DNA from: a virus
Direction: 5' to 3' (one strand)
Length of the DNA stretch: 64,000 nt
Virus record (IMG/VR): IMGVR_UViG_3300013126_001527
Coordinates: 26,896 to 90,895 of that record
Positions 8,974 through 15,367 of the stretch are shown piece after piece. The position numbers and the translations under genes are program-made. The notes under the pieces are model-generated. The model made no database searches. It worked only from the letters and a program-made list of their open reading frames with translations, and was not told the DNA's origin. Positions within the stretch are counted from its first letter, which is position 1. Every line of letters starts with the position of its first letter.

Positions 8974-9271
8974 TTGCGGCAGTCGCGGGTGGTTTATAGG
9001 TGATTTTGCAGGAAGTGTATGGCCTACTAAAGATTTTGAAATATGCTATCAAAAGAATTCCCGTAGTCAAACAGCTAGCCATATTCATAAAATTGCCCAC
9101 GAAATTACCCTAGTAATCAGTGGGCGACAGATCTGCAATGGCGAAATGTTTACCGCCGGGGATATTTGTATATTAGAGCCCGGCGATATTAGTCAAATTG
9201 AATATCTAGAGGAAACTGAAGTGGTTACTATTAAAGTACCGAGTGTTCCCTCTGACAAGCATTATCTATAA
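8951..9271 (+). CDS. Small cupin-domain protein
   Basis: A 106-residue single-domain cupin. The first metal motif is visible as SHIHKIAHEITLVISG (H-x-H, then E, near residues 42-57) and the second conserved stretch as GDICILEPGDI near 73-83. Cupins of this size are often metal-binding sugar isomerases/epimerases or regulatory binding proteins; the substrate here is unknown. It ends 1 bp from the stop of the convergent phoH gene. Confidence 0.7.
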   Translation: MKRTKLSDCGSRGWFIGDFAGSVWPTKDFEICYQKNSRSQTASHIHKIAHEITLVISGRQICNGEMFTAGDICILEPGDISQIEYLEETEVVTIKVPSVPSDKHYL

Positions 9272-10015
9272 TTAAACTTCTCCGTAAATATGTAACACCT
9301 CCTTTACTGCGGGATGACGCATAATATCTCTATTTGCAAATTCAACACCGGCTACATACTTACTATGTTGGTATGCGGCAACAAGACCTTTAAAGTCCAG
9401 TAACCCGTTGTCGTCTTCTCTACGGTCTGCCTGACGTGTATCGCCTGTAACAACTATCTTGGAGTTTTCACCGAGTCGCGTTAGGAGCATCTTCATCTGT
9501 CCAGGAGTGGCGTTTTGCATTTCATCTGCTACTATCCAACTATCCTTAAAAGTGCGACCTCTCATGAATGCTAGTGGAGCTATCTCTATTATTTGTTCGT
9601 CTATCATTCTGGCTACTTCTTTTGGGCTATAATACTCTGCAAATACATCAAACAGAGGTCTAGTCCAAGGTTCCATTTTAGCGTTAATATCACCTGGTAG
9701 GAAACCATGCTTCTCATCATCCACTCCTACCGCCGGACGAGTCATTACAATTTTCTTCACCTCCCCTTCTTTATATGCTTTAATGCCGGCTAATACGGCT
9801 AACATGGTTTTACCCGTACCGGCAGGACCTGTAGCAAAAACAATACTCTTGCTATCGTCCGATAATAATTCAATGTATGCTTCTTGATTTAGACTTTTTG
9901 GGATTAATGTTACTGATTTGCGTTGTTGTACATAATTGTTAAAACTTATCACGGTATTATCTACTACAAATGCTTGGGTGTTATTACTACGACTACTTCT
10001 GCGATGTCTTGGCAT
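9272..10015 (-). CDS. phoH: PhoH-like ATPase
   Basis: A 247-residue P-loop ATPase of the PhoH family, common in marine and other environmental phages. Walker A is ATGPAGTGKTMLA, followed by MTRPAVGVDD, the acidic Walker B stretch IVADEMQN and the sensor-like VVTGDTRQ, all in PhoH order. The start at 10015 is preferred over an upstream ATG at 10054 because AGAGGAG stands 4 bp before it; the longer form would add 13 residues not typical of the family. It is one of only four minus-strand genes in this window. Proposed roles include RNA metabolism; the phage function is not known. Confidence 0.9.
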   Translation of the reverse strand: MPRHRRSSRSNNTQAFVVDNTVISFNNYVQQRKSVTLIPKSLNQEAYIELLSDDSKSIVFATGPAGTGKTMLAVLAGIKAYKEGEVKKIVMTRPAVGVDDEKHGFLPGDINAKMEPWTRPLFDVFAEYYSPKEVARMIDEQIIEIAPLAFMRGRTFKDSWIVADEMQNATPGQMKMLLTRLGENSKIVVTGDTRQADRREDDNGLLDFKGLVAAYQHSKYVAGVEFANRDIMRHPAVKEVLHIYGEV

Positions 10016-10174
10016 ACTGCTCCTCTTTCTCGTTGAAATGTAGATTAAAGGCATCTACACAGATATTTAAGAATCCATAGCAAGAAGTAAAGTTAACAGT
10101 TAAATCTAAATTCTCATGGCTAAATATTAAGCTCTTGTAAGAATCCTTTCTGCAATACTCATTTACTATTCTGA

Positions 10175-10182
10175 TATAAATA
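10175..10182 (+). promoter_or_regulatory. T4-type late promoter, perfect TATAAATA
   Basis: A perfect TATAAATA octamer in the divergent gap between phoH and the next plus-strand gene (ATG 10204). Start of transcription is expected near 10188. Confidence 0.7.
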
Positions 10183-10203
10183 CTTAAAACGAGTTGAATA
10201 ACC

Positions 10204-10734
10204 ATGGCTAGAGCAATTAAAGACGTTATCGAAAACACCAAAGAAATATTCATGACCGACAGCAGTCTGACTACTTTGTTAGACTTTGAACGTGTGCTTG
10301 ACGAGCTTGATCTTTATGTTTTTAAAAATTGGAAACAAGGCGAATTGGTAGAAGGCCCAATATATGAAAAATATTTTGTGTCTTGTACATTTATGTGGCC
10401 TAGAGCAATGATGCCAGATCCTCGGGGTGGCGAGCGACTATTGGATTACGATTGCGAAGTTTATTACAGTAAAGATTATGTAGAGTTTCCTGTAGATATT
10501 AAGAGCCCAAACGATTTTGAACCAGGTACCAAAATGCCAAAAATGGCTAAAAATCCAGTTTGGCTAGTCACAATAGTGATGCCAAAAAGATTGATGCAAG
10601 AAATACAGCAAGGCAGCTTAGAGCTTGAGAGTGCCACGTTAGATCTTGAAGATATTGAACAAGCATACGAAGAAGGCAACGATCAAACTGTTGACCAAAC
10701 TACTCAATCGGATCTAGACAATGCTACATTCTAA
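10204..10734 (+). CDS. Conserved hypothetical phage protein
   Basis: A 176-residue soluble protein with a mixed N-terminal domain (YEKYFVSCTFMWPRAMMPDP, and GERLLDYDCEVYYSK) and an acidic Gln/Thr-rich C-terminal tail (residues 145-176). A perfect late-promoter octamer stands 21 bp upstream of the ATG, so late expression and a virion-related role are plausible. The 3' end overlaps the next gene by 14 bp. No family recognised. Confidence 0.6.
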   Translation: MARAIKDVIENTKEIFMTDSSLTTLLDFERVLDELDLYVFKNWKQGELVEGPIYEKYFVSCTFMWPRAMMPDPRGGERLLDYDCEVYYSKDYVEFPVDIKSPNDFEPGTKMPKMAKNPVWLVTIVMPKRLMQEIQQGSLELESATLDLEDIEQAYEEGNDQTVDQTTQSDLDNATF

Positions 10735-11281
10735 CCAGTTAAACGAAAATTTAGAAATAGGCGATTTGAAACGCTTAATTCACAATGAACTACACATTGA
10801 TGAATACAAGAGTAAAATGGGCGATGATAGCGATATCTGTGTGTTGAGTTTTAAAGTTTCTGGTAAAGAGCCTAGCACAGATTTAGTTAACTTCATTGAA
10901 AAAGGGTACAATTATGTACTCGATGCCGATGTTAGTTCGGGCGAAAAAGAGGGCGGAGACTACTTAGTATTTGTTGAGCTTGATCGTACCTCCAAACTGC
11001 CAGAGCAGATAACGGCAATAATTAATGATATTTTAAATTTAACTGAGCAATCAATAAATGAGTGGCGATTTAAATATCGAAAAAGTACAAAAGAACACCC
11101 GTTAACAGTCGACACACTAGCTAACACTATACCGCTGTCTCCAGAAGACTATCAAAAACGTTTTAAACAAGAGCAGGATGAAATTGATGCTCTTAAGGCG
11201 GCCGCCGGAGTTGAAGTGGATACAGTGGCTCCTACAAATGAATACACAGAAAGTTTGAGGATTGCCGCCGGCATTAGATAA
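10721..11281 (+). CDS. Hypothetical protein ending in an LRIAAGIR tail
   Basis: A 186-residue acidic protein, mostly alpha/beta (DICVLSFKVSGKEPSTDLVN, DYLVFVELDRTSKLPEQIT). It ends in ESLRIAAGIR, strikingly similar to the last residues of the large protein at 33651-36581 (INQLRKLAGIK), so the short L-R-x-x-A-G-I tail is shared by two phage proteins. Function unknown. Confidence 0.55.
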   Translation: MLHSNQLNENLEIGDLKRLIHNELHIDEYKSKMGDDSDICVLSFKVSGKEPSTDLVNFIEKGYNYVLDADVSSGEKEGGDYLVFVELDRTSKLPEQITAIINDILNLTEQSINEWRFKYRKSTKEHPLTVDTLANTIPLSPEDYQKRFKQEQDEIDALKAAAGVEVDTVAPTNEYTESLRIAAGIR

Positions 11282-11305
11282 GCATTTCAATAAAGGACAT
11301 CAACG

Positions 11306-12142
11306 ATGCAAATTACAGCAGAACATATTCAATCATTATTTCCAAAATACAAATACCCAGCAGACCTAGCAGAAGCACTAACAGAATCATTTGACAAGTA
11401 TGATATTAATACTGTTAATCGTGCCGCTGGTTTCTTGGCACAGTGCGGACATGAAAGTGCAGGGTTTACAGTATTGCAAGAAAACCTAAACTATTCAGCC
11501 GACGGGTTGAACAAAATCTTTAAGAAGTATTTTCCAACAGTGGCAGATGCACAACCATATGCTCGTAATCCAGAAAAGATTGCTAACAAGGTATATGGTG
11601 GGCGTATGGGCAATGGTCCAGAATCTAGCGGTGATGGTTACAAATTCCGTGGCCGTGGCGCTATCCAATTAACTGGTCGTGACAACTATACACAGTTTGC
11701 CAAGGCAGTAGGCCTAACCGTTGACGAAGCAGTAGCAGACTTAGAAACACTTGACGGTGCTATTGAATCGGCATGTTGGTTCTGGCAGAAAAACGGACTT
11801 AACGCTATCTGTGATGCAGACGACGTTGTTAAAATGACCAAACGTATCAATGGTGGAACCATCGGCTTAGAAGATCGCAAGAAACACTACGAACATGCTA
11901 AACATGTATTAGGTGGCAGTCATGTAGAAGAATCACACGGTGTTAGTGTAACCACATACGAAACAGTACGTGTTGGCTCTAAAGGTGAAACAGTCAAAGC
12001 TGTGCAGGCTGCACTGGGGCTAACAGCAGATGGCGCATTTGGGCATGGCACAGAAAAAGCAGTTAAAGCATGGCAAACTAAAAATGGCCTTACAGCAGAC
12101 GGCGTAATGGGTCCTAAGAGCCTACAAAAACTATTAGGATAA
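11306..12142 (+). CDS. Endolysin: GH19 chitinase-like lysozyme with peptidoglycan-binding domain
   Basis: A 278-residue lysis enzyme. Residues 1-205 form a glycoside hydrolase 19-type domain: catalytic Glu in CGHESAGF (near 49-56), then YKFRGRGAIQLTGRDNY and the ESACWFWQ helix. Residues about 220-278 form a PG_binding_1 domain (VGSKGETVKAVQAALGL ... DGVMGPKSLQKLL). Phage enzymes of this type cleave the glycan strand of peptidoglycan. No signal peptide is present, so export through the holin encoded downstream is expected. RBS is AAAGGAC. It opens the lysis cassette. Confidence 0.88.
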   Translation: MQITAEHIQSLFPKYKYPADLAEALTESFDKYDINTVNRAAGFLAQCGHESAGFTVLQENLNYSADGLNKIFKKYFPTVADAQPYARNPEKIANKVYGGRMGNGPESSGDGYKFRGRGAIQLTGRDNYTQFAKAVGLTVDEAVADLETLDGAIESACWFWQKNGLNAICDADDVVKMTKRINGGTIGLEDRKKHYEHAKHVLGGSHVEESHGVSVTTYETVRVGSKGETVKAVQAALGLTADGAFGHGTEKAVKAWQTKNGLTADGVMGPKSLQKLLG

Positions 12143-12145
12143 TCT

Positions 12146-12601
12146 ATGTTCTTACTACATTTTTTACCGGATAGTTTCTTACAAACAGTAATCAACATTG
12201 TACTTTTCTCAGGGTTAGGGTTAACTGTAGTGGGTTTTTTCCTAGCAGGATGGATTCCAGGTGCACGCAATTATAAGTCACTTATTCAAATCTTAGGTGT
12301 TACACTATTAGCCGCTGGTATCTACTGGAAGGGTGGCTACGGTGTTGAAATGGAATGGCGTGGCCGAGTAGCTGAACTTGAGGCTAAACTAAAAACAGCA
12401 GAAGAAAAATCACAACAGGTCAATACCGTGATTGAAACCAAAGTAGTTACACAGGTTAAACATATCAAAGATACACAGGTTAAGATACAAAAACAAATTG
12501 TCGAACGAGAAAAGATTATCAACGGTGAATGTGAAGTTCCAGCAGAGGCTATTGAGTTGCTAAACAAAGCTGCTGAACGTCCAACAGGAGAAAACAAATG
12601 A
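12146..12601 (+). CDS. Inner-membrane spanin-like protein
   Basis: A 151-residue protein with two hydrophobic segments (residues 10-35 and 45-65), then a long charged coiled-coil region (EWRGRVAELEAKLKTAEEKS onward) and a short C-terminus with INGECEVPAEAIELLNKAA, which is typical of Rz-type inner spanins and related lysis proteins. Spanins disrupt the outer membrane at the end of lysis. It lies between the endolysin and an Rz1-like lipoprotein. Confidence 0.65.
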   Translation: MFLLHFLPDSFLQTVINIVLFSGLGLTVVGFFLAGWIPGARNYKSLIQILGVTLLAAGIYWKGGYGVEMEWRGRVAELEAKLKTAEEKSQQVNTVIETKVVTQVKHIKDTQVKIQKQIVEREKIINGECEVPAEAIELLNKAAERPTGENK

Positions 12602-12993
12602 GTAATTCAATTAACAAATATATCAAACTATTCGAAGAAGAATTAGCAGGACTGCGTGCTGTTGGCGTATCAGAGCCAGAGGATTCAGAAGAGTCTTCAT
12701 TGCCCGAAGTCAACATTTCATTCCAGCATGATACGGATAATAGCCCTAAAAAATCCGTAATGGTCAACGCAGGTGGAATATACACCGGTGATGCCAACGA
12801 TCTGCGTGATATACTACACGACATGAACGTTCCAATCCCCGACGAAGATGCTCAACCAAACGATTCGGGTGTTTGGGTCAGCGTAGATGAAAACGGTAAG
12901 AGAATCACAGCAATGGCAGATAATGAAAAAGGTGACGAACTGTTAGCTATGTTAAAGAACGCCGGCTTATATAAAGGTGGGCCAGATGCGTAG
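12598..12993 (+). CDS. Hypothetical protein in the lysis cassette
   Basis: A 131-residue acidic soluble protein that overlaps the spanin-like gene by 4 bp (ATGA) and the lipoprotein gene by 8 bp. The middle carries SVMVNAGGIYTGDANDLRDI and WVSVDENGKRITAM. No known domain. Overlaps at both ends show it belongs to the same translational unit. Confidence 0.6.
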   Translation: MSNSINKYIKLFEEELAGLRAVGVSEPEDSEESSLPEVNISFQHDTDNSPKKSVMVNAGGIYTGDANDLRDILHDMNVPIPDEDAQPNDSGVWVSVDENGKRITAMADNEKGDELLAMLKNAGLYKGGPDA

Positions 12994-13243
12994 TTTATTA
13001 CTGGTCTTGCTACTTTCAGGTTGTTCAACGCTAGTTCCTGTTAAGGCTAAGTTTCCGGAACTACCCAAAGAGTTGGCTATTGAATGTCCAGACCTAAAAC
13101 AACTACCACCAGATACTAAAAAGCTAAGTGATGTAGTCAGCAACGTAAGTGAAAACTACGGTACCTACTATGAATGCCAAGCACGTAAAGAAGCATGGGT
13201 AGAGTGGTACAAGGCACAGAAACAAATCTACGAGAGCAACTAA
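12986..13243 (+). CDS. Rz1-like outer-membrane lipoprotein (o-spanin candidate)
   Basis: An 85-residue lipoprotein. The start at ATG 12986 gives a short signal sequence MRSLLLVLLLSGCS with lipobox LLSGC, and AAGGTGG stands 5 bp upstream; a GTG at 12977 would only add three residues. The mature part has ELAIECPDLKQLPPDTKKLS and a Tyr-containing amphipathic helix with ECQARKEAWVEWYKAQK, which is typical of Rz1-like proteins encoded downstream of phage lysis genes. Together with the inner spanin-like protein it could bridge the envelope and fuse the membranes. Confidence 0.7.
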   Translation: MRSLLLVLLLSGCSTLVPVKAKFPELPKELAIECPDLKQLPPDTKKLSDVVSNVSENYGTYYECQARKEAWVEWYKAQKQIYESN

Positions 13244-13650
13244 TGAAAAAATTTATTCTTATAGCAGTAGCGACGTTGGCATTAAATGGCTGTGCCATTG
13301 TTGATATCTACAAGCAAGCACGGTGGGATAACAATGAATACAGTCTAGTAAATGAAGTACAAACATCAGCTGCATTAGGTATTGATGTTTGTGCTTATCC
13401 TAAAGATGTTGTTTACTACGTAGATCATATCTATAGTAAAAGTTTAGAGTTTAGAAACTATACTGCAGAAATTGATCGTAACCAAGAAGCAAACAAAATG
13501 GCTGAAAGTTTATTAGCCATTACTAAAGGTTTAAAAGAACGCTACCACAGCGGCGATGAGCCTACACAAAAATACTGTGAACTAAAAATGACAACTATAC
13601 AAACCAGTTCCAGTACTATCAAGCGAGCACTAGGAGCTAAACCAAGATGA
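13243..13650 (+). CDS. Second small lipoprotein in the lysis cassette
   Basis: A 135-residue protein starting at ATG 13243 (TAATG overlap). MKKFILIAVATLALNGCAIV is a lipoprotein signal with lipobox LNGC. The mature part is helical, with a conserved-looking core (DVCAYPKDVVYYVDHIYS). It is not obviously a spanin. It may be an outer-membrane lipoprotein used in lysis or in superinfection exclusion; the latter is a guess from its position and lipid anchor only. Confidence 0.6.
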   Translation: MKKFILIAVATLALNGCAIVDIYKQARWDNNEYSLVNEVQTSAALGIDVCAYPKDVVYYVDHIYSKSLEFRNYTAEIDRNQEANKMAESLLAITKGLKERYHSGDEPTQKYCELKMTTIQTSSSTIKRALGAKPR

Positions 13651-13853
13651 CAACCAGAAACGATGTAGTAGCAGAAGCACAAACATTAGAAAACGAATTT
13701 AAAGCCGGGCGTCTCTCGGCAAGTGAATTAAAAGAATTATTAGAAGATTTAAAGCACAGCAAAGCTATTGTAGCTGCCGCAGGCGACTTAGAAGTTAAAG
13801 CTCAGCTGTTTGAGTTAATTGACGGCATCATCTGTGCTGCTGGCGCTATCTAA
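13647..13853 (+). CDS. Small helical protein
   Basis: A 68-residue protein predicted as two helices (ASELKELLEDLKHSKAIVAA and LFELIDGIICAAGAI). It overlaps the upstream lipoprotein gene by 4 bp (ATGA). Unknown function; placement just before the holin suggests a lysis-related regulator, which is not proven. Confidence 0.6.
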   Translation: MTTRNDVVAEAQTLENEFKAGRLSASELKELLEDLKHSKAIVAAAGDLEVKAQLFELIDGIICAAGAI

Positions 13854-13859
13854 TAAATA
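13852..13859 (+). promoter_or_regulatory. Late-promoter-like box AATAAATA before the holin
   Basis: AATAAATA overlaps the previous stop and stands 30 bp before the holin ATG, with AAGGAG in between. Confidence 0.5.
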
Positions 13860-13889
13860 TTATTATAATAATCAACAAGGAGTAAGACA

Positions 13890-14180
13890 ATGGCAAAAAC
13901 AGCAGAAGAACGCACATCAGATTGGATGACCACCAAGTGGCGTCCGTTAATGGCAATCACATACATGGCAACAATTTGGTTTGATTTTATTCTTGGACCA
14001 GTTGTTTTTAACGTATTACAATATTGGAATCCGGGTCAGGCGATTACTAGTTGGACAGCACTAACACTACAAGGTGGTGGTTTATATCACATCTCTATGG
14101 GTGCTATTCTAGGTATTGCGGCTTGGACACGTGGCAAGGAAAAAGTAGCTGAATTAGAAAACGGTGGCGCGGGAAAATAG
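13890..14180 (+). CDS. Holin, three-helix type
   Basis: A 96-residue membrane protein. Three hydrophobic stretches are visible near residues 20-45, 50-65 and 68-85 (ITYMATIWFDFILGPVVFNV, ITSWTALTLQ, YHISMGAILGIAAW), which matches the 3TM holin family found in phages and gene-transfer agents. It would form membrane lesions that release the GH19 endolysin. The last sense codons are GGA AAA before TAG; with the preceding G they make the heptamer GGGAAAA, a classical -1 slippery site, and the -1 frame stays open for 80 more codons (see separate entry). Confidence 0.75.
   Translation: MAKTAEERTSDWMTTKWRPLMAITYMATIWFDFILGPVVFNVLQYWNPGQAITSWTALTLQGGGLYHISMGAILGIAAWTRGKEKVAELENGGAGK
14171..14177 (+). 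promoter_or_regulatory. Candidate -1 ribosomal frameshift site GGGAAAA
   Basis: The heptamer is phased G GGA AAA in the holin frame, exactly as required for tandem -1 slippage, and the holin TAG is the very next codon. A 5-bp stem (CAGGG 14181-14185 with CCCTG 14197-14201) can form just downstream. Confidence 0.5.
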
Positions 14181-14422
14181 CAGGGTACGAAACAGCCCCT
14201 GAGCAAAATGTTTCAACAGAACCGCAATGGATTGTTACAGATAGCAGCCCAGCGGACAATGTGTCAGTGACTGCACCTGTTGAAGCTGCTGAATCAGAGG
14301 TTGAAGTTCCTGAGGTAGCTGAAACACAAGAATTGTATGACGCACCTGAGGTAGCTGAAACTCCTCAACAGCCCAAAATAGCAGAAGATCCAAATCGTCC
14401 AAAAAGACGTAAAAAATCTTAA
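14177..14422 (+). CDS. Candidate frameshift-encoded C-terminal extension of the holin
   Basis: In the -1 frame relative to the holin, translation would continue past the holin stop with ATA GCA GGG TAC and run 80 codons from 14180 to TAA at 14420-14422. The product tail is Pro/Glu/Val/Ala-rich with two near-identical units (VPEVAETQE and APEVAETPQ) and ends in a basic cluster PNRPKRRKKS. The upstream part of this frame has no ATG; a stop in the frame at 14150-14152 and the lack of a good start make a separate gene unlikely, although an internal GTG exists. A roughly 177-residue holin fusion, made by frameshifting at GGGAAAA, is the best explanation. This is inference from sequence only. Confidence 0.45.
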   Translation: MAGYETAPEQNVSTEPQWIVTDSSPADNVSVTAPVEAAESEVEVPEVAETQELYDAPEVAETPQQPKIAEDPNRPKRRKKS

Positions 14423-14450
14423 TCTGGTAGAAAAACAGTAGTAAATAAAA

Positions 14451-14480
14451 GGGTAAGCATTGACGCTTACCCTTTTTTAT
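14451..14480 (+). terminator. Rho-independent terminator after the lysis cassette
   Basis: GGGTAAGC (14451-14458) pairs perfectly with GCTTACCC (14465-14472) around a 6-nt loop and is followed by six T. The loop and the start of the 3' arm contain the TTGACG of the next promoter. Confidence 0.8.
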
Positions 14481-14488
14481 TATATAAT
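14460..14488 (+). promoter_or_regulatory. Sigma70-type promoter of the dnaJ-like gene, nested in a terminator
   Basis: TTGACG (14460-14465), a 17-bp spacer and TATAAT (14483-14488). The start of transcription should fall about 3 nt before the ATG at 14498, so the mRNA would have almost no leader. Confidence 0.7.
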
Positions 14489-14497
14489 ATACTTACT

Positions 14498-15340
14498 ATG
14501 GCAAATGCGTATGAAACATTGGGTGTGCCTAAAGGGGCATCCGAAGAAGAAATTAAAAAGGCTTACCGCAGACTAGCGGCTAAGCATCATCCCGATCGCG
14601 GTGGAGATACTGCTAAGTTCCAAGAGATACAGGGTGCTTATGAAACTCTTACAGATCCACAAAAACGTGCGGCTCATGACAATCCGGGTTTTAATCATGG
14701 CTCTGGCGGATTTGAGTTTCACTTTGGTTCTGGTATGGATCCTAATGATATCTTTGGTCAATTTTTTAATCAACAACAAGGATTTAATCCGTTTCACCAA
14801 CAACGCCAGCAACAACAGCGTAGAAATAAAGATCTACGCATAAACATCAACATCTCTTTAAAAAGCACATTAAATTCTCAAACTAAAACAGTTAGTGTAC
14901 AAACCACCAAAGGTGACAGATTTACTGTAGATGTTCAGATTCCTCGAGGTGTAACTAACGGAACTACTATTAAGTATTCTCGTATGGGGGACAACTTTTT
15001 TGAATCATTGACACGCGGCGACTTATATGTTATAATCAACATACAAACTGATGGTCGATTTGAAATCTATGGGCACAATGTTGTTACTAACTTAACTATT
15101 AACAGTGTTGAGGCAATGTTAGGCACAGAAAAAGAAATACAAGGCGTAGAAGATAATACATTTTTAGTTAAAATACCGCCAGGAACACAGTCGGGTTCAA
15201 AATTTGGTCTTCAAGGTCAAGGATTGTATGACCCTAGGGGCGTAATGCGTGGGGATTTAATTGTTACACTTACAATTAATACTCTTATTCCAACCGAGGA
15301 ACAAATTATCAAATTGAGAGAAATTTGGCCCAATCTATAA
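14498..15340 (+). CDS. dnaJ: DnaJ-like cochaperone without zinc finger
   Basis: A 280-residue J-domain protein that would stimulate ATP hydrolysis by DnaK. J domain: residues 1-65 with HPD in KHHPDRGGD (near 29-37). A Gly/Phe-rich linker ([13 protein letters not shown] ... [12 protein letters not shown]) follows, then two beta-rich C-terminal substrate-binding domains ([20 protein letters not shown] ... [19 protein letters not shown]-like). The Cys-rich zinc finger of classical DnaJ is missing, as in CbpA-type proteins. The next gene is a ClpA-like unfoldase, so a phage-encoded proteostasis pair is present. Confidence 0.88.
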   Translation: MANAYETLGVPKGASEEEIKKAYRRLAAKHHPDRGGDTAKFQEIQGAYETLTDPQKRAAHDNPGFNHGSGGFEFHFGSGMDPNDIFGQFFNQQQGFNPFHQQRQQQQRRNKDLRININISLKSTLNSQTKTVSVQTTKGDRFTVDVQIPRGVTNGTTIKYSRMGDNFFESLTRGDLYVIINIQTDGRFEIYGHNVVTNLTINSVEAMLGTEKEIQGVEDNTFLVKIPPGTQSGSKFGLQGQGLYDPRGVMRGDLIVTLTINTLIPTEEQIIKLREIWPNL

Positions 15341-15343
15341 ATA
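15336..15343 (+). promoter_or_regulatory. T4-type late promoter, perfect TATAAATA
   Basis: TATAAATA overlaps the dnaJ stop codon and stands 24 bp before the ATG of the ClpA-like gene, with AAGG in the leader. Confidence 0.65.
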
Positions 15344-15367
15344 TTTTTAATAACATAAGGTACCTAT

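Noticed and set aside
9993-10253. Minus-strand frame overlapping the phoH start, coding-like in its C-terminal half (CYGFLNICVDAFNLHF, EKEEQYAKTS)
   Set aside because: The only ATG lies opposite the start of the plus-strand gene at 10204 and no ribosome binding site or better start is visible, so it cannot be supported as a gene despite the natural look of its last 40 residues.
14259-14422. Separate small gene with an internal GTG start after the holin
   Set aside because: No ribosome binding site stands before the GTG, and the frame is already open upstream to the GGGAAAA site; frameshift extension explains the data better, though it is not proven.
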